NCBI RefSeq assembly: GCF_041261445.1
Contig: NZ_JBGCCU010000001.1
Coordinates: forward strand, 682,001 to 746,000
Length of the DNA: 64,000 bases
Direction of reading: 5' to 3'
DNA from: Catenulispora sp. EB89
GTDB taxonomy: Bacteria; Actinomycetota; Actinomycetes; Streptomycetales; Catenulisporaceae
The notes below the pieces were generated by a model. The model made no database searches, was not told the DNA's origin, and worked only from the letters and a program-made list of their open reading frames with translations. Shown one piece after another: positions 8,708 through 16,681 of the stretch. Within the stretch, counting starts at the first letter, position 1, and every line of letters begins with the position of its first letter. The position numbers were made by a program, and so were the translations under genes.

Positions 8708-8733
8708 GTCCTACCCGGAAGACCGGGTAGGAC
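8708..8733 (-). terminator. Hairpin between the MFS and S53 genes
   Basis: GTCCTACCCGG (8708-8718) pairs perfectly with CCGGGTAGGAC (8723-8733) around AAGA. It follows the MFS stop by about 57 nt and ends 19 nt before the S53 start, so it may terminate the MFS transcript or lie in the protease leader. Confidence 0.5.
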
Positions 8734-8789
8734 ATTAGCCATGGAGGAGGGCGAATCACCGGATTTTGATAGCTAGCGTGTCGGTCTGT

Positions 8790-10352
8790 TTAGACCTCCG
8801 CCGCGATGGTCACGACCTCAGCCCCCGACCACTCCGCCGGCCGCTCCTGTCCCCCACCGTGGCTGCCACCGTGCCCGCCGCCAGGCCGCCGCACCAGCGC
8901 CAGCACCGCGAGCCCGCCGACCAAGCCCATCACGGCCGCCGCCAGGAACGCCGACCGCAGCCCCGAGGCGAACGCCGCGTGCACCACGTGCTCCAGCCCG
9001 GCCCGCCGGTCCGCGCCGCCGGCCGCCAGCACGCCCTGCGCCTGCCCGGCCGCCAGCGCGTCGGTCACCGCCGCCGGCCGCGCGACGCCCGAACCGTGCA
9101 CCGACGACGCCAGCCCCGCGTGGAACACCACCCCGAGCACCGCGATGCCCAGTGCGTTCCCCAGCTGCCGCGCGGTGTTCACCGCGCCGCTGGCCATCCC
9201 CGCGCGCTGATACCCGACCGCCGCGACCGCCGTCGAGACCAGGCTCGGCGTGGCCATCCCGACCCCGACCCCGCTGATCGCCAGCCCCGGGACCAGCACC
9301 GTCCAGCTCGATCCGGCGCCGACCGCCATCTGCGCCGCCGACCCCGCCGCGATCAGCAGCAGCCCGCCGCCGATCATCACCCGCGGCGAGATCCGGTCCT
9401 GCAGCAGCCGTCCGCCGAGTCCCGCGGTGAGGAACGACATGAAGCTCATCGGCAGGAAACACAGCCCGGCCGTCACCGGTCCCATCCCCCGCGCCGACTG
9501 GAGCCACAGCGACTCGTAGGCGAAGTACGAGAACGCCGCCCCGGACAGCAGCAGCGCGCCGATCATCACACCGGTGAACGTCCCCTTCCGGAACAGCCCC
9601 AGGTCCAGCATCGGCGTCTTCCCGCGCAGCTCCGCCACGATGAAGGCGATCAGCGCCACCGCCGCCCCGGCGAAGACCCCGATGGTCCGCGTCGAGCCCC
9701 AGCCGTAGTCGTTGCCCTTGATCAGCGCGTACGTCGCCAGCCCGGCCGCGGCGGTGAACGTCACCAGGCCCGGCAGGTCCGCCCCCGGACGCCGCTCGCT
9801 CCGCGACTCGCCGACGTACCGCAGCGTCATGGCCACCGCCACCACGCTGATCGGCAGGTTGACGAAGAAGATCCACCGCCAGTCCAGGTGCTGGGTCAGC
9901 AGCCCGCCCATGATCGGCCCGGCGGCCGCCGCGGCCCCGCTGACCGCGCCCCAGACGCCGAAGGCGGTCCCGAGGTCGCGCCCGGAGTACAGATGGCTGA
10001 TCAGCGCGACCGTGGTCGCGAGCATCGCCGCGCCGCCGACACCCTGCACCGCGCGGAACGCGATCAGCACGCCGGGGCTGGTGGCCAGCCCGCAGGCGAG
10101 CGAGGCGCCGGCGAAGACGACGAGCCCGGCGACGTAGAGCCTGCGGTGCCCGGACCGGTCGCCGAGCGACCCGGCGGCCAGCAGCAGCGCGGCCAGCACC
10201 AGCGCGTAGACGTCCATGACCCACTGCAGGTCGGCGAACGTGGTGTGCAGGTTCCGTGCCATGTCGGGCAGGGCGACGGTGACGATGGTGACGTCCACCA
10301 ACAGCATGAACGTCCCCAAGCAGACCGCGACCAGCGGCAGCCACTTGCGCAT
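8790..10352 (-). CDS. MFS drug exporter, 14-helix DHA2 (EmrB/QacA) type
   Basis: 520 residues, with GAGGAGGACTC before the ATG. The first helix has the family start (WLPLVAVCLGTFMLLVDVTIVTVALPDMA), then DLQWVMDVYALVLAALLLAAGSLGDRSGHRR (motif A loop) and VQGVGGAAMLATTVALI (motif B). About 14 hydrophobic segments are visible. Motif C is present as AVSGAAAAAGPIMGGLL. These mark proton-driven efflux of drugs or a secondary metabolite. It is divergent from the Lrp-type regulator gene at 10483, which is the obvious candidate for its control. Confidence 0.92.
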   Translation of the reverse strand: MRKWLPLVAVCLGTFMLLVDVTIVTVALPDMARNLHTTFADLQWVMDVYALVLAALLLAAGSLGDRSGHRRLYVAGLVVFAGASLACGLATSPGVLIAFRAVQGVGGAAMLATTVALISHLYSGRDLGTAFGVWGAVSGAAAAAGPIMGGLLTQHLDWRWIFFVNLPISVVAVAMTLRYVGESRSERRPGADLPGLVTFTAAAGLATYALIKGNDYGWGSTRTIGVFAGAAVALIAFIVAELRGKTPMLDLGLFRKGTFTGVMIGALLLSGAAFSYFAYESLWLQSARGMGPVTAGLCFLPMSFMSFLTAGLGGRLLQDRISPRVMIGGGLLLIAAGSAAQMAVGAGSSWTVLVPGLAISGVGVGMATPSLVSTAVAAVGYQRAGMASGAVNTARQLGNALGIAVLGVVFHAGLASSVHGSGVARPAAVTDALAAGQAQGVLAAGGADRRAGLEHVVHAAFASGLRSAFLAAAVMGLVGGLAVLALVRRPGGGHGGSHGGGQERPAEWSGAEVVTIAAEV

Positions 10353-10482
10353 GAGTCCTCCTCGAGGACGTGTGGGGATGATCGGTCATGCCGACAGTCC
10401 CAGCTGCTGGCGGTATCTGCTTATTCAGATCGCAGATCACGGCGGTTTTCAATAATCACTGCGCCTGACATGATGGATTTCC

Positions 10483-11526
10483 ATGTCGACGATGCAACGC
10501 AGCGACACCGCCCCACCCCGCGCGGCGGTGGAGGAGTTCGACGCGCTCGACCGGCAGCTGGCCCAGGCCCTGATGCTCGACGGCCGCGCGTCCTTCAGCC
10601 GGCTGGCCGAGGTGCTGGGCGTCACCGACCAGACCGTGACCCGCCGCTACCGCCGGCTGCGGGGCGACGGTCTGCTGCGGGTGATCGGCCTGCCGATGAG
10701 CAACCGGGTCGGCCACTACGAGTCCAACGTCCGGGTGCAGTGCGTGCCCGGGGCGTCCGGCGCGATCGCCGACGCGCTGGCGCGCCGCCCGGACATCGCC
10801 TGGGTGACGATCAACGCCAGCGGCACCGAGGTGTCCTGCATGACCCGCTCCCGCAGCCGCCGCGAGCGCGACTCACTGCTGCTGGACAAGCTGCCCCGGA
10901 CCCGGCAGGTGACCGGGGTGTCGGTGAAGTCGATCCTGCACGCCTTCGTCGGCGGCCCGGGCGGCTGGCCCGGCCTGGCCGCTGGCCTGGCCCCGGACCA
11001 GGTCGCCGCGCTGCGCCAGGACTTCCCCACGGTGTGGGGGGAGTACGAGCTCGACGACGCTGACCGCGCGCTGCTCGCCGTCCTGGCCCGGGACGGCCGC
11101 ACGCCGTATCCGGAGCTGGCCGCCGCCGTCGGGAAGTCCGAGTCGACCGTCCGGCGCCGGATGGAGCAGCTGACCGAGAACGGCGTGCTCTACTTCGACG
11201 TCGACGTGCTGCCGGTGCACCTGGGCTACCACGTCGAGGCCATGATGTCGGCCTCGGTCGCGCCCTCGGCCCTGGACGCCGTGGGCCGCGCCATCGGCAC
11301 GCACCCCGAGGTGCCGTTCGTCGCGGCGACCACCGGGGCCACCAACCTGACGACCGTGGTGGTCTGCCGCGAGATCGAGGACCTGTACCAGTACATGACC
11401 GGCCGGCTCGGGGCGATCAAGGAGGTCGCGCAGCTGGAGGTGGTGACGGTGCTGCGGACGGTGAAGCGCGCGGGGCTGCTCACCGACGGGCTGCGGCTCT
11501 ACGACCCGCCCGAGGTCGTGTACTGA
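10483..11526 (+). CDS. Lrp/AsnC-type regulator with two fused Lrp units
   Basis: 347 residues, twice the usual Lrp length. It contains two helix-turn-helix parts (FDALDRQLAQALMLDGRASF near 17 and LDDADRALLAVLARDGRTPY near 190), each followed by an AsnC-type ligand-binding half. The second includes FVAATTGATNLTTVVVCREIEDLYQYM. Such fused Lrp regulators usually control a neighbouring transporter or catabolic gene in response to an amino acid or similar ligand. The 130-bp gap to the divergent MFS gene contains a TTATT/AATAA inverted pair at about 10420-10455. Control of the exporter is therefore likely but inferred. Translation could also start at the ATG three codons later. Confidence 0.88.
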   Translation: MSTMQRSDTAPPRAAVEEFDALDRQLAQALMLDGRASFSRLAEVLGVTDQTVTRRYRRLRGDGLLRVIGLPMSNRVGHYESNVRVQCVPGASGAIADALARRPDIAWVTINASGTEVSCMTRSRSRRERDSLLLDKLPRTRQVTGVSVKSILHAFVGGPGGWPGLAAGLAPDQVAALRQDFPTVWGEYELDDADRALLAVLARDGRTPYPELAAAVGKSESTVRRRMEQLTENGVLYFDVDVLPVHLGYHVEAMMSASVAPSALDAVGRAIGTHPEVPFVAATTGATNLTTVVVCREIEDLYQYMTGRLGAIKEVAQLEVVTVLRTVKRAGLLTDGLRLYDPPEVVY

Positions 11527-11567
11527 GTCGGGTACTGAGATGACACGCTGCTTCCGGAAAGCAGAGC

Positions 11568-11595
11568 GGGCCGCAGATTCTCGCCTCTGCGGCCC
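11568..11595. terminator. Bidirectional terminator between convergent genes
   Basis: GGGCCGCAGA (11568-11577) pairs perfectly with TCTGCGGCCC (11586-11595). It lies between the convergent Lrp gene and the gene ending at 11617 and is flanked by two TCCGGAAAG copies. Confidence 0.7.
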
Positions 11596-11616
11596 GGTCC
11601 GGAAAGTACAGCGTTC

Positions 11617-12282
11617 TCAGGAAGCCGGACCCTCAGCCTCGGTCCAGGCCAACTCCGCGACCGCCTGGTCGAACCGCGAGACCGCGGCGTCCACCTTCGC
11701 CTCGTCGGCGCCCGGGCCGGCCTGGCCGGTCAGCGCGATCGAGAGCCAGCGGTGGTCCGGGTCGCCGGCCACCGGGACGACGTACTCGATGTGCCGGGGG
11801 CGGGGCGGCTGCGGGTCGTCGTCGTCCGCGTCCTGCTCGGCGGCCTCGGCCTCGGGGTCGAGCCCGGCGCTGCGGTCGATGCGCACGGCCGGCATCCCGG
11901 CGATCACGCCGGTCCGCGCGGTCGGGTTGGAGGCCGCGACCCGGGCCACCACGTCCGCCGGCTCCGGGACCGCCGCGCTCGGGATCTTCACCTCGGAGGC
12001 CATCACGGTCAGCGCCGGCGCCGGCCCCGCGCCGGGCGTCGGGATGTAGAAGTCGATGCCGCCCTTGGCGCGTCCGGCGACGATCTGGGTGTTCAGCCGG
12101 CCGGCGATCAGGCCGCGGCCGGCCTCGGCGGCGTCGGCCGGCACCGCGGCGAAGGCCAGGTCGAGGAACGCGCTGACGTCGGCCTCGGCGTGCTCGTCCA
12201 GGCGGATCCGGGTCCACCCCTCGCCCAGGTCGAGACGGTAGGTGATGGGCTTGCTGTTCGCCGTGTCGGCGGCCGTGGACAT
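11617..12282 (-). CDS. Hypothetical cytoplasmic protein
   Basis: 221 residues from ATG 12282, which has GGGGGA upstream; the open frame extends further but without protein-like sequence. There is no signal peptide or membrane helix. The sequence begins STAADTANSKPITYRLDLG and has a mixed alpha/beta look, then an acidic low-complexity segment (DPEAEAAEQDADDDDPQ, about 148-165) before a second ordered part with HRWLSIALTGQ and DQAVAELAWT. The N-terminal 'YRLDLGEGWTRI' style recalls proteins found near type VII secretion loci, but no WXG100 or ESX gene is present, so I give no function. Confidence 0.7.
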   Translation of the reverse strand: MSTAADTANSKPITYRLDLGEGWTRIRLDEHAEADVSAFLDLAFAAVPADAAEAGRGLIAGRLNTQIVAGRAKGGIDFYIPTPGAGPAPALTVMASEVKIPSAAVPEPADVVARVAASNPTARTGVIAGMPAVRIDRSAGLDPEAEAAEQDADDDDPQPPRPRHIEYVVPVAGDPDHRWLSIALTGQAGPGADEAKVDAAVSRFDQAVAELAWTEAEGPAS

Positions 12283-12476
12283 CCTGTGGTTCCCCCGTGC
12301 GCTGAAGGTGTTATGGCAGCTTTCGAGTCTACAAAGGCGAACACGTCTTCGCCTATCCCGTTCCCTCGTGCGGCCTCGCTGCGGATGCGGTCCGCCATCG
12401 GGGCTTGCAGGCTCGTCACGGACGGCCGCCGCCCGGCGGTCGCACATCAGAGCGATGCGAAAGGATGGTGCCGCGC

Positions 12477-12584
12477 ATGCCCGTGCCGCCCTCCCCGGTC
12501 CCGCCGGTCCCCCCGGTCCTGCCCCGCGATCCACGCGACCAGGCGCTCGAACGCTGGTTCCGACATGACGGCCCGATCCGGTGA
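12477..12584 (+). CDS. Possible 35-residue protein coupled to the next gene
   Basis: ATG 12477 opens a 35-codon frame that ends in TGA 12582-12584 and overlaps the GTG start of the next gene in a GTGA overlap. AAAGGA lies about 10 nt upstream. The peptide has a Pro/Val-rich start (VPPSPVPPVPPVLPRDP) and then DQALERWFRHDGPIR. The four-base overlap is the standard coupling geometry in this genome (see sdhCAB and cvnABCD), which supports real translation. The proline repeat could equally be noise in GC-rich DNA. Confidence 0.4.
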   Translation: MPVPPSPVPPVPPVLPRDPRDQALERWFRHDGPIR

Positions 12585-13300
12585 CCGGCATAAGCGGGCC
12601 GAGGCTGCTCCGGGTGGGTGCGGCCGCGGCGATGACGCTTCTCGGGCCCGCGGCTGCTTCCGCAGCGGCGGACGCCACCCCGGCCGTCATTCCGACGCCG
12701 GCCGCCGGCGTGACCGTCGCGGTCCTCGGCGGCAGCACCCCGGCCGACGAGCACGCGGCGATCGACTACACGATCGAGCTGCACGACGCCGCGAGCGTGC
12801 CCTACCGGCACCTCGCCGTCACGGCGGTGCTCCCGCCCGGCTTCCACGTCCTGCGGGCCAGCCCGGCGGCTGCCAAGGCCCCGGCGTCCACGTCCGCCCC
12901 CGCGTCCACGTCTGCCACCGCCTCAATGCCGACCTGGACCACGGACCTCGCCCCCGGCCAGTCCGTGGACATCCGGGCCCAGATCGCCGCCGGCACGGTC
13001 CAGGACCTGGCCGCCGCCCCCGAGCCGCTGACCGGCCCCAGCGACGTGATCGACGGCTCCGGCTCCGGCTCCGGTCCCGGCGGTTCCGCCGCCATGGCCT
13101 GGTACTCGCTCTCGGCCTGCGCGCAGCGCGGCCCGGACGACGTCCCGGTCTGCGGCCTGTCCCGGCAGCTGCTGGTGAAGACCGACGACGACACCCGCCG
13201 CGGCATCGAGGCGATGGTGCTGATCCTCGGGGTGCCGGCGGTCGTCGGCGGCCTGGGCGTCTACGCCTGGCGTGCGCGTCGGGAGCCGGAGCCCGGGTGA
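12581..13300 (+). CDS. Secreted, C-terminally membrane-anchored protein
   Basis: 239 residues from GTG 12581. Residues 1-30 are a signal peptide. About 40-150 is a beta-rich domain of the DUF11/adhesion type (IDYTIELHDAASVPYRHLAVTAVLPPGFHVLRA), interrupted by an Ala/Ser/Thr/Pro stretch. Residues about 150-205 include a GSGSGSGPGG linker and a Cys pair (LSACAQRGPDDVPVCGLS). A single membrane helix follows (GIEAMVLILGVPAVVGGLGVYAW) with a short basic tail (RARREPEPG). The protein therefore faces outward, anchored by its C-terminus. Function is unknown. It ends at a strong hairpin facing the convergent gene at 13410. Confidence 0.7.
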   Translation: MTGISGPRLLRVGAAAAMTLLGPAAASAAADATPAVIPTPAAGVTVAVLGGSTPADEHAAIDYTIELHDAASVPYRHLAVTAVLPPGFHVLRASPAAAKAPASTSAPASTSATASMPTWTTDLAPGQSVDIRAQIAAGTVQDLAAAPEPLTGPSDVIDGSGSGSGPGGSAAMAWYSLSACAQRGPDDVPVCGLSRQLLVKTDDDTRRGIEAMVLILGVPAVVGGLGVYAWRARREPEPG

Positions 13301-13338
13301 GGGGTGCCAGAAGCCCGAAGGCTCGGCGCCCACACACC

Positions 13339-13374
13339 CCGAGGCCGCCGGGCGAAGATGCCCGGCGGCCTCGG
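13339..13374. terminator. Bidirectional terminator, 15-bp perfect stem
   Basis: CCGAGGCCGCCGGGC (13339-13353) pairs perfectly with GCCCGGCGGCCTCGG (13360-13374) around GAAGAT, between two convergent genes. Confidence 0.8.
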
Positions 13375-13409
13375 AGGGGAGATGTTCGGTCGAGCTGTCA
13401 CACCCGGCG

Positions 13410-13946
13410 CTACCGCACGGTCTGCGCGCTGCGCGCCGCGGCCCCGGCGTGCCCGATGAGCGCGGCCCGCCGCTTGGCGGCCAGCGTCCCGGTCCGGCCC
13501 AGCAGCATCGTGATGGCCATCACGACCAGCGCGTCGGTCAGCGCGTTCACCGAGATCTGGTGCTGGAACATCCACCGGCCGAGCTGGGCGTTGAACCAGT
13601 GGTTCGAGCCGTAGACGAACAGCAGCCGCGCGCCGATGACCGCGGTCCACAGCGCCGCGTACGGGGCCCCGGCCTTGGTGTAGACGGCGCCGTCCTTCGG
13701 GTCGTGGTGCACCTTCAGCAGCGCCGCGGCGCCGAGCCCGAGCAGCAGCCCGAGGGCCGCCGCGGCCAGCTCCAGCACCAGGCCGCTCCCGGAGGTGGCC
13801 GGGTGCTTCACATACAGCGGGATGATCACCGCGGCCACGATCGCCGGCCGCAGCAGCCGCCCCGTCCCCACCTTGCGGCGGCCCAGGTCGGTGCCGAGCA
13901 CCGAGGCCAGAACCGCGATGTTGACGATCCACACGCTGGCGTCCAT
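13410..13946 (-). CDS. Integral membrane protein, CcdC/DUF1453-like
   Basis: 178 residues from ATG 13946, chosen because AGGGGAAAAG lies 5-10 nt before it. About five hydrophobic segments alternate with short loops: VWIVNIAVLASVLG, PAIVAAVIIPLYV, LVLELAAAALGLLLGLGAAAL, PYAALWTAVIGARLLFVYGS and ALTDALVVMAITMLLGR. The order and the loop GAVYTKAGAPYAALW fit the DUF1453/CcdC family of small membrane proteins. Its function here is not known; in Bacillus CcdC sits with cytochrome c biogenesis genes, which are not present here. Monocistronic as far as I can see. Confidence 0.7.
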   Translation of the reverse strand: MDASVWIVNIAVLASVLGTDLGRRKVGTGRLLRPAIVAAVIIPLYVKHPATSGSGLVLELAAAALGLLLGLGAAALLKVHHDPKDGAVYTKAGAPYAALWTAVIGARLLFVYGSNHWFNAQLGRWMFQHQISVNALTDALVVMAITMLLGRTGTLAAKRRAALIGHAGAAARSAQTVR

Positions 13947-14068
13947 GATCTTTTCCCCTCTTGACCTGCCCGTTCTTGCTGACAGTGCAAGATTCGCAGC
14001 CGGCCGGTTGGAGCCGCTTCCATCCGGGGGTGGAAGGCGGGTGGAACGCAGGTGGGTGGAGTGGAGCC

Positions 14069-14341
14069 CTACTCCCGCCCGAGCTGTTCGGCGCTGAGCC
14101 CCAGCAGCTCCAGCGCGACGCGGTAGTCGTCGAACCCGGCGCCGTTCGCCAGCCCCAGGCTGATCGCGGTGCCGATGGCGTCGGCGAGCCCTGCGACGGT
14201 CGACCCGTGGCTCCCGGCCATCAGCGACACCTGCGGCGGCCGGTCGTCGGGCCGCACCACCGTGACCCGGCCGGCGTACCCGCCGACCAGAACGCTGACG
14301 GTCTCCGACGAACGCTGACGCGGCAGCCTGACCTGGGCCAT
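14069..14341 (-). CDS. Small TSCPD-domain-like protein
   Basis: 90 residues, with AGGAG before the ATG. The core VSLMAGSHGSTVAGLADAIG-TAISLGLANG strongly resembles the TSCPD domain found at the C-terminus of B12-dependent ribonucleotide reductases, where the pattern is KxGSTLAGLxDAxAxxxSLxLxxG. Here the domain stands alone and lacks the TSCPD cysteine signature itself, having no Cys at all. It could be a small nucleotide-reductase accessory protein or an independent fold user; no reductase gene is in the window. It is 110 bp downstream of, and on the same strand as, the transglutaminase-like gene but faces a separate ribosome binding site. Confidence 0.6.
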   Translation of the reverse strand: MAQVRLPRQRSSETVSVLVGGYAGRVTVVRPDDRPPQVSLMAGSHGSTVAGLADAIGTAISLGLANGAGFDDYRVALELLGLSAEQLGRE

Positions 14342-14450
14342 TGCACGGCTCCTGAGGTAGCGGCGCCAAGGGCGGGCCCTGGCGCGGACGGGTGGAAGAG
14401 GGAAGGCTATCGCCCCCTGCCGCCAAATCTCAGCACCCTGCGGGAGCCCC

Positions 14451-15065
14451 TCAGCGCAGCATCTCCGCCGGCACTTCGAACGCCGGGTTCCGGTACAACT
14501 CGCTCAACGCCGCGGGCTCGTCCGCCTCGCACACCGCCGCCAACTCGTCCAGCAGCGCGTCGTAGTCCGCGCCGGTGCGGCCCGCGAAGGCGTCGGTCAT
14601 GCGGCCCCACTCGTCCCACGGCAGGCTCTCGACCTTGTTCAGGGCCGCGAGGTCCTTCACGGCGTTGCCGCGGATCTCCGCCGGGCCGAAGTTCTCCGTG
14701 CCGTAGACGCCGAACGTGGCGCCGTCCACCTCGCCGCGGCGGTAGGCGGCCCACGCCTCGGCGCCGGTGAGGAAGTCGCCGGGCTTGAGGTCGCCGGGCT
14801 TGAGGCCGGCGGGGAGCGGGAACGCGCCGCCGCCGAGGTGTTCGGGGTCCAGGCGGATCCAGCGGTCGTCCTCGGCGCCCCGGTACTCGATCACCCAGTG
14901 GTCGAGCGCCTGGCCGGGCTGGAAGTACGTGGCGAAGCCGCAGCGCACCCGCGCCGCGTAGCCCGCGTTCCGCAGCAGCGCGCAGGCCAGAACGGCGAAG
15001 TGCCGGCACGTCCCGACCACCCGCAGGCCGGCCTCGCGCTGCTCGCTCAGCGGCGCGGGGTCCAC
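14451..15065 (-). CDS. Transglutaminase-like protein lacking its N-terminal part
   Basis: 204 residues. The papain-like transglutaminase core is visible at once: VVGTCRHFAVLACALLRNAG holds the nucleophilic Cys, and QALDHWVIEY holds the His followed by LDP for the Asp. The later GAEAWAAYRRGEVDGATFGV and EIRGNAVKDLAALNKVESL match actinobacterial family members, which normally carry about 90-100 residues before the catalytic Cys. Here only about 19 are left. Translation must start at GTG 15065, three bases after the stop of the hydrolase gene upstream. The N-terminal part is thus missing, and the gene may be translated only by coupling to the hydrolase. It may be a decayed gene, though the rest of the frame is intact. 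Confidence 0.7.
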   Translation of the reverse strand: MDPAPLSEQREAGLRVVGTCRHFAVLACALLRNAGYAARVRCGFATYFQPGQALDHWVIEYRGAEDDRWIRLDPEHLGGGAFPLPAGLKPGDLKPGDFLTGAEAWAAYRRGEVDGATFGVYGTENFGPAEIRGNAVKDLAALNKVESLPWDEWGRMTDAFAGRTGADYDALLDELAAVCEADEPAALSELYRNPAFEVPAEMLR

Positions 15066-15068
15066 CGC

Positions 15069-15995
15069 TCAGCGATCGCGGTCCAGGAAGTCAACCAACG
15101 CCGCCGTCACCTCGTCGGGCCGCTCCTGCTGAACCCAGTGCCCTGCGTCCAGCCGCACGACGCCCCGCAGATCCGGCGCGTGGCTCGGCAGATCGTCGAT
15201 CAGCGCCGAGGCGTAGCGGCTGAACGCGTCCCGCGTCCCGTAGACGAACAGGGCCGGCGCCTGGATCGGCGCGTGCTGCCATGGGGCGGTCAGCTCCCAG
15301 TTCCGGTCCATGTTCCGGTACCAGTTGAGCGCCCCGGTGAACCCGGTCCGCTCGAACGTGGTCGCGTGCGCGTCGAGATCGGCCGGGGACAGCCAGTCCG
15401 GGATCCCCTTGTCCGGCAGGCAATCCAGCCAGCCGCCGCCTTCCGGGACGACCGGATCCCACGGCTCCGACCCGGATCCCAGGACCCCGCGGAACGTCGC
15501 CGGGACGTCCCGGGCCAACTCCCGGTCGGCCGGGCCGTGCTCCTGGAAGTACTGCATGTAGAAGGAGTCGCCGAACCGCTCCCGCATCGCCGTCAGCAGG
15601 CTGATTTCCCCGCGCGGGACATACGGCACGCTCATCCCGACCACGCCCCGCACCCGGTCCGGCCGCATCAGCGCGGTGTTCCACGCCAGCATCGAGCCCC
15701 AGTCGTGCCCGACCACGGTCGCCCGCTCGATCCGGAACGCGTCCAGCAGTCCGACGACGTCGCCGACCAGGTGCAGCACCGAGTACTGCCCGGCGTCCTC
15801 CGGACGGCCGGTCTCCCCGTAGCCGCGCAGGTCCGGCGCGAGCACGTGGTAGCCCGCGGCGGCGAGGTCGCGGACCTGGTGCCGCCAGGAGTACGAGTGG
15901 TTCAGGAACCCGTGCAGCAGCACGACATCGGGGCCGGTTCCGGCCTCGACCACGTTCATCCGGAGTCCGCCGACCACTAATGACCGCTTGTTCAC
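15069..15995 (-). CDS. Alpha/beta hydrolase, epoxide-hydrolase-like
   Basis: 308 residues from GTG 15995. Motifs in order: oxyanion HGFLNHSYSW (about 28), DLRGYGETGRP, nucleophile D in VVGHDWGSMLAW (about 104), and catalytic His in LDAGHWVQQERP (about 288). An Asp nucleophile in GHDWGS and the cap-region RNMDRNWEL fit soluble epoxide hydrolases and related dehalogenases rather than Ser esterases. It would act in the cytoplasm on an epoxide or halide. The start codon lies in one of two direct repeats shared with the divergent TetR gene, so TetR control is likely. It overlaps nothing but is followed after one codon by the truncated transglutaminase gene. Confidence 0.85.
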   Translation of the reverse strand: MNKRSLVVGGLRMNVVEAGTGPDVVLLHGFLNHSYSWRHQVRDLAAAGYHVLAPDLRGYGETGRPEDAGQYSVLHLVGDVVGLLDAFRIERATVVGHDWGSMLAWNTALMRPDRVRGVVGMSVPYVPRGEISLLTAMRERFGDSFYMQYFQEHGPADRELARDVPATFRGVLGSGSEPWDPVVPEGGGWLDCLPDKGIPDWLSPADLDAHATTFERTGFTGALNWYRNMDRNWELTAPWQHAPIQAPALFVYGTRDAFSRYASALIDDLPSHAPDLRGVVRLDAGHWVQQERPDEVTAALVDFLDRDR

Positions 15996-16029
15996 CAGTC
16001 CACGGTACCGCTAATGACCGCTTGTACAC
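15977..16029. promoter_or_regulatory. Twin direct repeats: probable TetR operators with a leaderless promoter
   Basis: CTAATGACCGCTTGTTCAC (15977-15995) and CTAATGACCGCTTGTACAC (16011-16029) differ at one base and start 34 bp apart. The first contains the hydrolase start codon. The second overlaps the extended -10 box TGTACACT, whose TACACT (16025-16030) sits 6 nt before the TetR GTG start. Binding there would block both genes. Confidence 0.7.
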
Positions 16030-16036
16030 TAGGGCT

Positions 16037-16600
16037 GTGCCGCACCGGATACGTGACCCCCGAGCCCACCGCGCCGCCATCCTGGAAGCCGCCCGCGCCA
16101 GTTTCACCGAACGCGGCTACGCGCGCACCACGATCCGCGAAGTCGCCGCCCGGGCCGGGGTCACGCACGGTTTGGTGATGCGCCATTTCTCCAGCAAAGA
16201 AGAGCTCTTCGTCGCCGCGATGCCGGGCCCGGCCGATCTCGACGCGCTCGTCGCCGGCGACCGTGCCACGCTCGCGCGCCGGCTGGCCGAGGCGTTCGTC
16301 GACGAGCTGGACTCGGGCGAGGCGCCGTTGATAGCGCTGATCCGCAGCGTTGCTTCGGGGGAGGAGTCGGCTCTGCGCCTCCATGAGCAGATGCAGGCGC
16401 GCAGCCGCGCCGCGTACCGGCAGATCGTTCAGGTGCCCGATGCCGACACCCGCATAGAGCTGCTGCACGCACACCTCACCGGCATCGCCTTCCATCGGCG
16501 GGTCAGCGGTGTGGGCCCGCTCGCCGAGATGCCCCGCGAAGAGCTGGTCGGGCATGTGGAGCGGGCGATCCGGACCATCCTTCTCGACGACGCTTCCTGA
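16037..16600 (+). CDS. TetR-family repressor
   Basis: 187 residues from GTG 16037. The helix-turn-helix is typical: HRAAILEAARASFTERGYARTTIREVAARAGVTHGLVMRHFSSKEELFVAAM (residues 10-62). The upstream in-frame ATG at 15980 would put operator sequence into the coding region. The GTG has no ribosome binding site but a -10 box immediately before it, so leaderless translation is likely. The ligand domain is short and ends RAIRTILLDDAS. It is divergent from the epoxide-hydrolase-like gene and probably represses it and itself. Confidence 0.85.
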   Translation: MPHRIRDPRAHRAAILEAARASFTERGYARTTIREVAARAGVTHGLVMRHFSSKEELFVAAMPGPADLDALVAGDRATLARRLAEAFVDELDSGEAPLIALIRSVASGEESALRLHEQMQARSRAAYRQIVQVPDADTRIELLHAHLTGIAFHRRVSGVGPLAEMPREELVGHVERAIRTILLDDAS

Positions 16601-16681
16601 GTCTTCACGCTGTTGGCGGCGTCGCGGTCGCACCGACCGCGACCGGCGAAAACGCGTTGACGTGTCGGAGATCGTGAAGAC

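Noticed and set aside
8766-11063. Plus-strand frame of 765 codons across the MFS gene
   Set aside because: Composition is Arg/Pro/His-rich and it runs through the divergent promoter region into the Lrp gene in another frame; it is a shadow.
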